Shown here piece after piece: positions 8,982 to 17,080 of a stretch of 46,029 nt of DNA. Both the position numbers and the translations under genes were made by a program. Under the pieces are notes generated by a model that searched no databases, had not been told where the DNA came from, and was given only the letters and a program-made list of their open reading frames with translations. This stretch comes from M30B80 sp965656935 (GTDB taxonomy: Bacteria; Pseudomonadota; Alphaproteobacteria; Rhodobacterales; Rhodobacteraceae): the NCBI GenBank assembly GCA_965656935.1, contig CBFHMG010000015.1, positions 1 to 46,029 of the forward strand, in the 5' to 3' direction. The number at the start of each line of letters is the position of its first letter. Positions within the stretch are counted from its first letter, which is position 1.

Positions 8982-10367
8982 TCAGCTTGCTGTGCCCGAT
9001 GGCAGATAAATCTCGAAACGCGTACCCTCGGGCCCTGTCTCGCTCAACTCCAGCTTGCCGCCATGGCCACGGATCAATTCTGCCGCAATCGCAAGCCCGA
9101 GCCCTGACCCACCCGCACGCGCGCCGCCCTGAAACGGCGTGAACAAATGATCGAGCGCTTTCTTGGGCAATCCAGGCCCCGTATCTGCCACTTGGATCAT
9201 CCAGCCCTCCTCATTGGAGTGTGCCTTGATCGAGATCGTCCCGCCCTTGCCTGTGGCAAGGATTGCTTGGCGGGCATTGCGCACCAGATTGGATAAGACG
9301 CGGTAGATTTGCTCAGAATCGCAACGCACCAGCAAGGCGTCTTCGACCTCTACCGCGTATGACACAGCGTCTTCCGAGATTTCGATCCGCTCATTCTCGA
9401 ACACATCGCTGATCACACAACCCAGATCAACACGATCTAGGGCGGGGGGCGGCTCTTCGGCGCGGCCAAAGGCCAGCGTGCCTTCGCATAGGTTCACCGC
9501 CCGCGAGAGGGAATTCACCAGTTTCGGCGTGATCCGTTTGACGGTCGGGTCGGCGCTGCCCTCCAGCCTGTCGGCCATCAAGGTCGCAACGGTCAGGATA
9601 TTGCGGAGATCATGGCTGATCTTGGCCACCGCCTCACCCAATTGCGCAAGGCGTTCGCGTTGCTTCAACGCCCCTGTCAATTGCGTCTGGAGCGATTGGA
9701 GCGCAAGCTCGGCCTCATGCAATTCGGTCACCCCTGCCTGCGGGGTAATGATACCGTCAGGATTTTCGGGAGCATCGGCATATTCCGTCATATGCCGCAC
9801 CACCCTGCGGATCGGCGAGACAAGGAACCGCCGCACCGCCAGAAACAATAGCCCCGCCGTAAAGACCGAGATTACCGCCGAGAGCAGCAAAATCCGCAAC
9901 CCGTAATCGAGCATTGCAGCGCGCAGCATGCGGGTATCAATCGTCACCTCGATCAAGAGACCTGCTTGGCGTACCGGCTCGCCGATCACGCGAATGGTTT
10001 GGTCCTGCGTTGTCCAAAGCCGCCGCATCGCATCGCGGATCAATACCATGGCCGAGGCATCGCGCAGATCAAAACTGTCAGAGATCGGCGGGATAACATC
10101 CGCCGACAGGATCAACTGGCGAATCTCATCGCGGCGCAGAACGACGTTGAAGACCTCGGCATTCTCAAGCAGCTCGGCCTCCAGCTCGTCATCAATCATG
10201 CCTTCGGTTGCCAAAAGGGCGAGGGATGCGATCTGCGCCCGCTCAAGCCTGTTCAGCAGGTAATCTTCACGAAACCGCGCGATGGAGGGCACGAAAATAA
10301 GCACCTCCGCCAGCATGACGAAAATGACAGTCAGAATAAGGAAGCGGCCTGAAAGCGAATTCAACAA
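8982..10367 (-). CDS. Membrane sensor histidine kinase (orphan)
   Basis: A 461-residue sensor kinase. Membrane segments at about residues 9-28 and 157-177 flank a periplasmic domain of ~125 residues; a HAMP-like linker (about 178-230) follows. The dimerisation domain has the phospho-acceptor H252 in ISHDLRN, and the ATPase domain shows the N-box (NLVRNARQA, 360-368), G1 (DTGPGL, 395-400) and G2 (GSGLGLAIA, 420-428), so it should be active. The start is TTG, with AAAGG eight bases upstream and no nearby ATG. It lies 24 bases after the flavoprotein gene and probably belongs to that operon. No response regulator is encoded nearby, so its partner is elsewhere. Confidence 0.9.
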   Translation of the reverse strand: MLNSLSGRFLILTVIFVMLAEVLIFVPSIARFREDYLLNRLERAQIASLALLATEGMIDDELEAELLENAEVFNVVLRRDEIRQLILSADVIPPISDSFDLRDASAMVLIRDAMRRLWTTQDQTIRVIGEPVRQAGLLIEVTIDTRMLRAAMLDYGLRILLLSAVISVFTAGLLFLAVRRFLVSPIRRVVRHMTEYADAPENPDGIITPQAGVTELHEAELALQSLQTQLTGALKQRERLAQLGEAVAKISHDLRNILTVATLMADRLEGSADPTVKRITPKLVNSLSRAVNLCEGTLAFGRAEEPPPALDRVDLGCVISDVFENERIEISEDAVSYAVEVEDALLVRCDSEQIYRVLSNLVRNARQAILATGKGGTISIKAHSNEEGWMIQVADTGPGLPKKALDHLFTPFQGGARAGGSGLGLAIAAELIRGHGGKLELSETGPEGTRFEIYLPSGTAS

Positions 10368-10391
10368 TGACTTGGCCTTTATAATCTTCCG

Positions 10392-11804
10392 TCACGTCCT
10401 TTGGACTAGGCGTACAATACGTTTCACCCAAGGGTTCTTAAACAGTCTTGGAGAGAAATAAGCACCCGCAGCGCGTTTGTTAATCTCTCCCAGTGTCGGA
10501 TACGGCGAAATCATGCCGGCCACCGCACTCATCTTCAGGCCATTGGCGATAGCGAGGCCCCAAATCTGAATCAGGTCACCCGCGCGCGCGCCAACAATTG
10601 TTGCCCCGATTGGCTTGCCGCGCAGAACCATGACCTTGATGAACCCCTCGGTCTGACCTGTGGCAATCGCGCGATCATTCTCGGAATAGGGAAAGCGCAC
10701 AACCTCGAGCTTGGCCCCATGGGCCGTGCGGGCCTCGGCCTCGGTCAGGCCGACCTGCGCCAATTCGGGATCGGTATAGGTGACCCAAGGCACATGATCA
10801 TTGCGCGCCTTGGCAGGCAAGCCAAACAGCATGGGCCGAATGATCACACCCGCATGATAGCCCGCGACATGGGTAAATTGCAGCCCGCCCGCTACATCGC
10901 CCACCGCATAGACGCGCTTATTGCTGGTCGAGCGTAGGCCCGCATCCACCGTGACGCCCTTGCGGGAATGGGCAATGCCGCCGCGATCAAGGTCTAGCTT
11001 GTCGACATTGACCTGCCGCCCAACCGCAAGCAGCAGATGTGACCCGTCAAATTCGCGCCCGTCTTTCGTGATGACCTTGATGGCGCCTGCTAGGCCCGAG
11101 ACGCGCGCGACTTCCGCGCCTTCTTCAATGATGATCCCTTCGGCGCGCAATTTGTCCAGAACCACGGCAGCCGCTTCGGGGTCATCCTTGCCCAAGGCTT
11201 TTTGCCCCTCAATCACCGTGACCTGCGAGCCGAGCCTGCGATGCGCTTGCGCCATCTCCATCCCGATCGGGCCACCACCGATCACAATCAGATGCTCGGG
11301 CCGATCCCGCAGATCAAACAGCGATTCATTTGTCAGATAAGGTGTGTCTTCGATGCCTGCGATCAGGGGCACAAAAGGGCGCGAGCCTGTGGCAATCACA
11401 AAGCGGCGCGCCGAGATCACATGATCGCCTGCCTGAACTTCTGTGGGCGAGATGAAATGCGCCGTTTCGCGGATGACATGAACGCCCAACCCCTCAAAGC
11501 GCTCTTGGCTATCAACGGGTTCGATGGTCTCGACCACCTGCGTTACATGATCCTTGGCGGCGGCGAAATCAGGCAGAGGGTCATGGCCCGCCACACCGAA
11601 ACGCGCCTGCGATGTTTCATGGGCCTTATGGCCCGCCGCCAAAAGCGCCTTGGAGGGGACACAGCCGAAATTCAGGCAATCACCGCCCATCAGATGCGCC
11701 TCAATCAGCACAACCTTTGCGCCCATCTGCACCGCACCCGCCGCAACCGAAAGCCCGCCCGAGCCGGCACCGATCACGCAAATATCTGTCTTGATCCGTT
11801 CCAT
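10392..11804 (-). CDS. FAD-dependent disulfide oxidoreductase, mercuric-reductase-like
   Basis: A 470-residue flavoprotein of the class I pyridine nucleotide-disulfide reductases. It has the FAD site VIGAGSGGLSVA (about 10-21), the redox-active pair CLNFGCVPSK (about 44-53), the NAD(P)H site VIGGGPIGMEMA and the second FAD motif AVGDVAGG. The C-terminal dimerisation domain ends with PYPTLGEINKRAAGAYFSPR; the position where lipoamide and glutathione reductases carry the catalytic His-Pro-Glu region reads SPYPT. The substrate is therefore probably neither dihydrolipoamide nor glutathione. It follows the TVP38 gene by three bases. This flavoprotein subgroup is often encoded next to TVP38/TMEM64 genes, which suggests a membrane-linked redox role. 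Confidence 0.88.
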   Translation of the reverse strand: MERIKTDICVIGAGSGGLSVAAGAVQMGAKVVLIEAHLMGGDCLNFGCVPSKALLAAGHKAHETSQARFGVAGHDPLPDFAAAKDHVTQVVETIEPVDSQERFEGLGVHVIRETAHFISPTEVQAGDHVISARRFVIATGSRPFVPLIAGIEDTPYLTNESLFDLRDRPEHLIVIGGGPIGMEMAQAHRRLGSQVTVIEGQKALGKDDPEAAAVVLDKLRAEGIIIEEGAEVARVSGLAGAIKVITKDGREFDGSHLLLAVGRQVNVDKLDLDRGGIAHSRKGVTVDAGLRSTSNKRVYAVGDVAGGLQFTHVAGYHAGVIIRPMLFGLPAKARNDHVPWVTYTDPELAQVGLTEAEARTAHGAKLEVVRFPYSENDRAIATGQTEGFIKVMVLRGKPIGATIVGARAGDLIQIWGLAIANGLKMSAVAGMISPYPTLGEINKRAAGAYFSPRLFKNPWVKRIVRLVQRT

Positions 11805-11807
11805 GGT

Positions 11808-12542
11808 TCACAGACCTTTCTTGCCGCGCAGGGCCTTGAGGAGCAAAGGAAGTGCGGCCAGCGCACACAGCCCGAGGATTGGAAATAATATCTGCGGCTC
11901 GAAGAAAATGCCCAGATCGGGGGTTTCGCCACGTTCGAACACACCGCCAAGCCCTGCCCCGACCGAGGTCAGCACAACCGTTCCCGGAATAATGCCAAGG
12001 AAGGTCGTGATCGCGAAACGGTAGAGCGGCACGCCCACCAACGCGGGCACCAGATTGGCAACGAAGAACGGCACCGCTGGCACAAGACGGATCAGAAACA
12101 GCATCGACCATTGGTTTTCATCAATGCCTTGCTTGATACGCCGCACATTGCCTTGCGAGGCATCCATCCTTGCGCTCAACCTCTCGCCCAAACCCCAGCG
12201 GGCGGCCAGAAAGATCAGGCTCGCCCCAGCGGTCGCGGCTGCAATATTGAACAAGGCGCCTGGGAAGGTGGCAAACAAGAACCCGCCTGTCAGCGTGGCA
12301 ATCGTGGCTCCGGGAAGTGAGAAGGCGACAATCAGGATATAGATGGCCATGAAGACCAGAACGGTTTGCACATAATTGGCATCCCGAAAGGCCAAGAGCG
12401 CCTCACGGTTTTCGCGCAAGGTCTCGAAGGTCAGGATATCGCGCAGCAAAAACCAGCCCAGCGCGGCCCCGAGGGCAATCAGGGCAAGCGGCAGCGCGCG
12501 TGCCAAAGGGTTTTTCTTCGATTCTGTGACTGTGTCGGCCAT
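11808..12542 (-). CDS. TVP38/TMEM64 family membrane protein
   Basis: A 244-residue multi-span protein with hydrophobic segments near residues 16-34, 58-85, 95-115, 145-170, 175-200 and 215-235. The conserved SNARE-associated/VTT core is visible as FSLPGATIATLTGGFLFA, followed by RLVPAVPFFVANLVPALVGV and the GxIPGT stretch LGIIPGTVVL. This superfamily (DedA/TMEM64/VMP1) includes lipid scramblases and flippases; for bacterial TVP38 proteins the substrate is generally unproven. The chosen start MADTVTESKK has a purine-rich site (GAAAGAG) upstream; a longer frame to 12596 reaches into the putative operators. It is the first gene of the operon with the flavoprotein and the sensor kinase. Confidence 0.88.
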   Translation of the reverse strand: MADTVTESKKNPLARALPLALIALGAALGWFLLRDILTFETLRENREALLAFRDANYVQTVLVFMAIYILIVAFSLPGATIATLTGGFLFATFPGALFNIAAATAGASLIFLAARWGLGERLSARMDASQGNVRRIKQGIDENQWSMLFLIRLVPAVPFFVANLVPALVGVPLYRFAITTFLGIIPGTVVLTSVGAGLGGVFERGETPDLGIFFEPQILFPILGLCALAALPLLLKALRGKKGL

Positions 12543-12604
12543 TTCAATCTCTTTCCCGCTGTTACGCCCAGTACATGCCCCGCAAAGCCCCGCCACAAAA
12601 GCCC

Positions 12605-12632
12605 TGTCACGGCTGCTTGATCACACGTGACA
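12605..12632. promoter_or_regulatory. Dyad repeat 1 upstream of TVP38 operon
   Basis: TGTCACG (12605-12611) and CGTGACA (12626-12632) form a perfect 7-base inverted repeat with a 14-base spacer. The dyad lies 63-90 bases upstream of the TVP38 start, in the promoter region of that operon. It resembles the second dyad at 12647-12675, so both could bind the same dimeric regulator. Confidence 0.4.
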
Positions 12633-12646
12633 AAAATAAGGGGGTT

Positions 12647-12675
12647 TGTTACGAAAACCCGTCCGAGCCGTAACA
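12647..12675. promoter_or_regulatory. Dyad repeat 2 upstream of TVP38 operon
   Basis: TGTTACG (12647-12653) and CGTAACA (12669-12675) form a 7-base inverted repeat with a 15-base spacer; one more pair (T12646/A12676) extends it. Its half-site differs from that of dyad 1 only at one pyrimidine (TGTYACG). The centres of the two dyads are about 42 bases apart, close to four helical turns. No U-tract follows on either strand, which speaks against an intrinsic terminator. Confidence 0.4.
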
Positions 12676-12721
12676 ATCGCAGAAAAACTGTTTCAGCGGC
12701 AAAGATTCACTCTTCCATTTG

Positions 12722-12750
12722 TTGACAGGCTGGGTGGGAGTGCGTATTGC
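12722..12750 (+). promoter_or_regulatory. Promoter of rpmH-rnpA-yidD
   Basis: A perfect -35 hexamer TTGACA (12722-12727) is followed after 17 bases by TATTGC (12745-12750). It lies about 75 bases upstream of the rpmH ATG on the same strand and is the best sigma-70-type promoter in the window. Confidence 0.75.
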
Positions 12751-12825
12751 GCAGGCCTTACAGAGATTCCGATACTGTTGAGTGCTGCGCTCCTGCACGC
12801 TCCGGTATGACGATGGAGACATAAG

Positions 12826-12963
12826 ATGACGAAACGTACTTTTCAGCCTTCGAACCTCGTTCGCAAGCACCGCCACGGCTTCCGTGCGCGCATGGCGACC
12901 AAAGCTGGTCGCAAGATCCTGAACGCACGTCGTGCTCGTGGCCGGAAGTCGCTCAGCGCGTGA
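12826..12963 (+). CDS. rpmH: Ribosomal protein bL34
   Basis: A 45-residue, very basic protein starting MTKRTFQPSNLVRKHRHGFR and ending GRKSLSA, which is bL34 over its full length. It belongs to the large subunit and binds 23S rRNA near the exit-tunnel side. GGAG lies eight bases before the ATG. It is the first gene of the conserved rpmH-rnpA-yidD block, ten bases before rnpA, behind a strong promoter. It is one residue longer than the 44 residues common in close relatives (a Thr after the initiator Met). Confidence 0.97.
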   Translation: MTKRTFQPSNLVRKHRHGFRARMATKAGRKILNARRARGRKSLSA

Positions 12964-12973
12964 GGCTAACGTG

Positions 12974-13357
12974 ATGGCGGACGCCACGGCGTCCGACACG
13001 CCCCTGTCTTCGGCAGGGGCTTTTTGCGTTCTTCGCAAACGATCCGATTTTCTTCGGGCTGCCAAAGCAAAACGCGCGCCCGCCCCCGCCTTTCTTTTGC
13101 AAGCGCGCAAACGCGCGCCGCAAGAAGAGGTCGCGGGTATCCGTGTTGGGTATACCTGCTCCAAGAAGGTCGGGAATGCCGTGGCCCGCAACCGCGCCAA
13201 GCGCCGCTTGCGCGAGATCGCGCGGGCTGTGATTGCCAGCCAAGGCCGCGATGGCTGGGATTATGTGCTGATCGGGCGGGCCGAGTTAACAGCTTCGCGC
13301 CCTTTGGAAGACATGAAGGCCGATCTCAAAGCCGCCTTGAAAAGGGTGCATGGATGA
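12974..13357 (+). CDS. rnpA: Ribonuclease P protein component
   Basis: A 127-residue, strongly basic protein subunit of RNase P, which binds the catalytic RNA and the 5' leader of precursor tRNAs. The start of the fold is LRKRSDFLRAAKAKRAPAPA and the RNR signature is VGNAVARNRAKRRLRE near residues 67-82. The ATG at 12974 has GAGG eight bases upstream; GTG at 12971 is an alternative and a longer frame from 12932 would overlap rpmH. It follows rpmH by ten bases, and its TGA overlaps the yidD ATG. Confidence 0.93.
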   Translation: MADATASDTPLSSAGAFCVLRKRSDFLRAAKAKRAPAPAFLLQARKRAPQEEVAGIRVGYTCSKKVGNAVARNRAKRRLREIARAVIASQGRDGWDYVLIGRAELTASRPLEDMKADLKAALKRVHG

Positions 13358-13593
13358 AACCTCTAGCCTTTATGATCTCGCTGCCGATACGCGCCTATCG
13401 CTTAATCTTTTCGCCTTGGGTCGGGTTCAACTGCCGATACCAGCCCACCTGTTCCGCCTATGCCCTCGAGGCCTTGGAAACCCATGGCGCTCTGAAAGGC
13501 ACATGGCTGACCCTGCGCCGTATCGGGCGCTGCCATCCTTGGGGCAAGTCAGGTTATGATCCTGTGCCCAAACAGCATGATCATGAGCACTGA
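13354..13593 (+). CDS. yidD: Membrane protein insertion efficiency factor YidD
   Basis: A 79-residue YidD protein (PF01809). After a short amphipathic N terminus it has the Cys-containing core NCRYQPTCSAYALEAL and ends with GRCHPWGKSGYDPVP, both family hallmarks. YidD is peripheral at the inner membrane and helps YidC-dependent insertion. Its ATG overlaps the rnpA stop (ATGA). Unlike the common order, yidC does not follow directly: an inverted lipoprotein gene and ttcA lie between. Confidence 0.95.
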   Translation: MKPLAFMISLPIRAYRLIFSPWVGFNCRYQPTCSAYALEALETHGALKGTWLTLRRIGRCHPWGKSGYDPVPKQHDHEH

Positions 13594-13596
13594 GGG

Positions 13597-14121
13597 TTAG
13601 AGCTTTTCGAAAGTGATAATAACCTCACCCACGGTGATCCCGAACCGCTCCATATAAGCGCGGTTCAGCAATCGGCCATCTGACAGCAGCCACATCCAGT
13701 CATCAAAGGTAAAGCGCATTGTCTCGCCATCCCCCAAGGGGAGATCGATCGTGTATTGCCAATTGAAGGTATCGCCCCGCTCTTCGCCGCTGGCCTGCCC
13801 GATCACACCAGGCGCTGTCCCGACCCATGTCTGGTCACCCGTTTTCTCGAGCGTCCAGATGCGTTGTTCAGTCGAGCCGTCTTCATAAACGAAATCCTCG
13901 ATCAGCGTCAGGGTCTGGCCATCCCACTCGCCCTCGATTTCCACATCGAAGCGGCGGCGCACCGTGCCGAACACATCTTGAAATTGTCCACGTGCAACCA
14001 GAGAACCCGAGAAATATTCCTCAAGGTTCAACTCCTGATCACTGAGTTGCGGGTCATCCAGCGAAGGACGGCCAGAACAGGCCGCAAGGATCAGAAAAAT
14101 AGCGAGGGCAAGAAAACGCAT
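13597..14121 (-). CDS. DUF3833 family lipoprotein
   Basis: A 174-residue protein with a lipoprotein signal peptide (MRFLALAIFLILAACSG, lipobox LAAC, lipidated Cys15) and a beta-rich body matching DUF3833 (LNLEEYFSGSLVARGQFQD, then RRFDVEIEGEWDGQTLTLIE). The function of the family is unknown; it is expected at the periplasmic side of a membrane. The gene is convergent with yidD, with only three bases between the stops, and divergent from ttcA. Confidence 0.87.
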   Translation of the reverse strand: MRFLALAIFLILAACSGRPSLDDPQLSDQELNLEEYFSGSLVARGQFQDVFGTVRRRFDVEIEGEWDGQTLTLIEDFVYEDGSTEQRIWTLEKTGDQTWVGTAPGVIGQASGEERGDTFNWQYTIDLPLGDGETMRFTFDDWMWLLSDGRLLNRAYMERFGITVGEVIITFEKL

Positions 14122-14243
14122 GGATCAAACTCCTTTGCACTATAGACGTAAGCCGGATGCGGCCTCATGCAAGCGCGCTTGACGCATATGGCCCTGCTCT
14201 TTTATGGCAAGGCGCAACGCCAGAACCCTTCGGAGGCCAGCCC

Positions 14244-15095
14244 ATGCTGGATGATGCAGACGATATCCACCCGCTGTTTCACGGCGCCCCCTCAAGCACG
14301 GAGTTCAAGAAACTCCGCAAACGTTTGATCCGCGACACCCGCGAAGCAATCGAGCGCTATGGCATGATCGAACGTGGCACGAAATGGCTGGTCTGCCTGT
14401 CTGGCGGCAAGGATAGCTACACCCTTCTGGCCGTGCTGACCGAGCTGCAATGGCGTGGCCTTTTGCCAGTCGAATTGCTGGCCTGTAATCTCGATCAGGG
14501 CCAACCAGGTTTTCCGGCAACCGTCCTACCCGAATTCTTGGATAAAATGGGGGTGCCGCATCGTATCGAGTATCAGGACACCTATTCCATCGTGATGGAT
14601 AAGGTCCCGCAGGGCCGCACCTATTGCGCGCTATGTTCACGGTTGCGGCGCGGCAATCTCTACCGCATTGCACGCGAGGAGGGATGCTCGGCGGTTGTGT
14701 TGGGACATCACCGCGATGATATCCTCGAGACGTTTTTCCTGAACCTCTTCCATGGCGGCAAGCTGGCAACCATGCCACCCAAGCTGCTCAATGATGAAGG
14801 TGATCTTTTCGTCTGCCGCCCCTTGGCTCATGTCGCCGAGGCCGATTGCGAGAAATTCGCGACGGCGATGAATTATCCCATCATCCCGTGTGATCTATGC
14901 GGGTCACAGGATGGGTTGCAGCGTCAGGTGATCAAACGGATGTTGGATGAATGGGAGGCCAAAATCCCTGGTCGTCGGCAGAAAATCTTCTCGGCCCTGA
15001 TGACCGCGCGCCCCTCGCATTTGCTTGACCCCGAGCTGTTTGATTTCGCGGGTCTGATGCGCGCAGCAGGCGACCAAGACAGCGGCGCTGAATGA
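14244..15095 (+). CDS. ttcA: tRNA 2-thiocytidine(32) synthetase TtcA
   Basis: A 283-residue PP-loop ATPase of the TtcA type, which thiolates cytidine 32 in a subset of tRNAs using an Fe-S cluster. The PP-loop is LSGGKDSY near residues 53-60. The first CxxC is YCALCSRLRRG near residue 130 and the second is PCDLCGSQDG near residue 216, the cluster ligands of the family. GHHRDDILETFFLN is also conserved. The start MLDDADDIHP is preceded by GGAGG; a frame from 14157 adds 29 unlikely residues. It is transcribed alone, divergent from the DUF3833 lipoprotein. Confidence 0.95.
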   Translation: MLDDADDIHPLFHGAPSSTEFKKLRKRLIRDTREAIERYGMIERGTKWLVCLSGGKDSYTLLAVLTELQWRGLLPVELLACNLDQGQPGFPATVLPEFLDKMGVPHRIEYQDTYSIVMDKVPQGRTYCALCSRLRRGNLYRIAREEGCSAVVLGHHRDDILETFFLNLFHGGKLATMPPKLLNDEGDLFVCRPLAHVAEADCEKFATAMNYPIIPCDLCGSQDGLQRQVIKRMLDEWEAKIPGRRQKIFSALMTARPSHLLDPELFDFAGLMRAAGDQDSGAE

Positions 15096-15199
15096 ACATT
15101 CCTTGGCAGGAATCACGCTTCAAAGCCGCGCAGGCCTGAAAACAGACGTAAACTCCATGTCAGATCGGCGCAGATAGCGCTCAAAAAGGGTGAAAGCCC

Positions 15200-15228
15200 T
15201 TGACCTTTGCCCCCCCAATCTGTTGAAC
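15200..15228 (+). promoter_or_regulatory. Possible promoter of yidC
   Basis: TTGACC (15200-15205) is followed after 17 bases by TTGAAC (15223-15228), a poor -10. It sits 35 bases before the yidC ATG in the 167-base gap after ttcA. The -35 is good; the -10 is uncertain. Confidence 0.35.
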
Positions 15229-15262
15229 CCACGTGACTTCAACCAAGGGGCAAGAAGCGATC

Positions 15263-17080
15263 ATGAACGATCAGAACAAGAACCTGATCTTGGCCACGGC
15301 CTTGAGCTTTATTGTCATTCTCGTGTGGTTCCTGCTGTTCCCACCAGAAGAGGTGGCACCAGTTGATCCCAACGCGGTCACGCAAAGCGAGACTGGCGTC
15401 GCACCCGATATGGCGCTGACACCTCCGGGCACGGATGCGCCTGTGCTGATCGACCCCGAGGCAACCCGCGAAGTGGCGCTTGCTACAGCCGAGCGTGTGA
15501 CCATCGAAACCGATACGGTTCTGGGCTCCATCTCGCTGGTTGGTGGTCGCATCGATGACCTCTCCCTGCGCGACTACCGCGAAACGCTTGATGAAGATTC
15601 CGAGATTGTGCGCCTGTTCTCCCCCGTGGGAGGCCCCGAGGCGTTTTATGCGCTCTATGGTTGGGCCCCAGGCGGCGCTTTGGATTTTGAAGATGTGCCC
15701 GGTGCCAATACTCAGTGGTCCGTTGAAAGCGGCGACACATTGGGTATCGACAGCCCCGTCACGCTTGTTTGGGACAATGGCGCTGGCCTGATCTTCCGCC
15801 GCACTATCGCGATTGATGAGCATTTCCTGTTCACCGTGACCCAATCGATTGAAAACACGACCGCCGATGCGCAGCGCGTGGCCCCTTATGGCATCGTCGC
15901 GCGGCACGGCCTGCCCTCGGACCTGCAGAACTTCTTTATCCTGCATGAGGGCGTGGTGCAGCACACGGATGGCACATTGGGCGAGGTCGGATATTCCGAT
16001 ATCCCCGATCTCGATTTCATCCAGCGTGAAGGCGCAAATGCCGAGATCACGGAAGTCACCGAAGAAGGTTGGATCGGCTTTACCGATAAATACTGGATGG
16101 CCACGCTCATCCCCGAAGAGCTTCAGCCCTTCACGGCCGTCACCCGCTATGTGGCAACTGCCGATATCTACCAGACCGAAGCACGCCTTCCTGCTCTGGA
16201 TGTCGCCCCGGGTGAAACGGTTGAGCGGACAACGCGGCTCTTTGCTGGTGCGAAGGAATGGGAAACCATCCGCGACTACCAGAATGTGAACGGCATTGCA
16301 GGTTTCCTCGACTCGATCGATTGGGGTTGGTTCTATTTCATCACCAAGCCGATGTTCTGGTTGCTGCATTACCTTGGCATTGCAATCGGCAATATGGGCC
16401 TTGCGATCATCGCTCTGACCTTCATCGTCAAAGCAGCGCTTTTCCCGCTTGCGTATAAATCCTATGTCTCGATGGCCAAAATGCGCGAGCTTCAGCCAGA
16501 GATGGAGAAGCTCAAAGAGAACGCGGGCGATGACCGCGAAAAACTCCAGCGCGGCATGATGGAGTTGTACAAGAAGAACAAGGTCAATCCCGCGTCAGGC
16601 TGTTTGCCGATCCTTCTGCAAATCCCGATCTTCTTCTCGCTTTATAAGGTGATCTTCGTCACGCTGGAATTGCGTCATGCGCCCTTCTTCGGCTGGCTGA
16701 ACGACCTGTCGATGCCCGACACCTCTTCGATCATCAACCTGTTCGGCCTGTTGCCCATCCCATCGCCTGAGCCGGGCTCGATCCTTGCGCTGGTGTTTAT
16801 CGGTGTCCTGCCGATCTTGCTGGGTATCTCGATGTGGCTGCAGCAAAAGCTGAACCCACAGCCCACTGACCCGACACAGGCCATGATCTTTGCATGGTTG
16901 CCTTGGGTCTTCATGTTCATGCTTGGAAGCTTTGCATCGGGCCTTTTGGTCTACTGGATTGCGAACAACACGCTGACCTTCATCCAGCAATACACCATCA
17001 TGCGCAGCCAAGGGTATAAACCCGACCTGTTCGGCAATATCCGCTCCAGCTTCCGGCGCGGTGCATCGGAAAAGAAGTGA
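15263..17080 (+). CDS. yidC: Membrane protein insertase YidC
   Basis: A 605-residue YidC of Gram-negative type: an N-terminal anchor (NLILATALSFIVILVWFLLF), a periplasmic beta domain to about residue 340, then five membrane segments with the insertase core (TKPMFWLLHYLGIAIGNMGL, KVNPASGCLPILLQIPIFFS, MIFAWLPWVFMFMLGSFASG). It inserts inner-membrane proteins alone or with SecYEG, which is also encoded in part in this window (secY). The ATG is supported by the typical N terminus. The TGA overlaps the GTG start of the MOSC gene, so the two are probably translationally coupled. Confidence 0.97.
   Translation: MNDQNKNLILATALSFIVILVWFLLFPPEEVAPVDPNAVTQSETGVAPDMALTPPGTDAPVLIDPEATREVALATAERVTIETDTVLGSISLVGGRIDDLSLRDYRETLDEDSEIVRLFSPVGGPEAFYALYGWAPGGALDFEDVPGANTQWSVESGDTLGIDSPVTLVWDNGAGLIFRRTIAIDEHFLFTVTQSIENTTADAQRVAPYGIVARHGLPSDLQNFFILHEGVVQHTDGTLGEVGYSDIPDLDFIQREGANAEITEVTEEGWIGFTDKYWMATLIPEELQPFTAVTRYVATADIYQTEARLPALDVAPGETVERTTRLFAGAKEWETIRDYQNVNGIAGFLDSIDWGWFYFITKPMFWLLHYLGIAIGNMGLAIIALTFIVKAALFPLAYKSYVSMAKMRELQPEMEKLKENAGDDREKLQRGMMELYKKNKVNPASGCLPILLQIPIFFSLYKVIFVTLELRHAPFFGWLNDLSMPDTSSIINLFGLLPIPSPEPGSILALVFIGVLPILLGISMWLQQKLNPQPTDPTQAMIFAWLPWVFMFMLGSFASGLLVYWIANNTLTFIQQYTIMRSQGYKPDLFGNIRSSFRRGASEKK

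Noticed and set aside
12543..12825. Possible chromosome origin next to rpmH
   Set aside because: rpmH is near oriC in some bacteria, but no DnaA-box cluster or AT-rich unwinding region was seen and neither dnaA nor dnaN is present.
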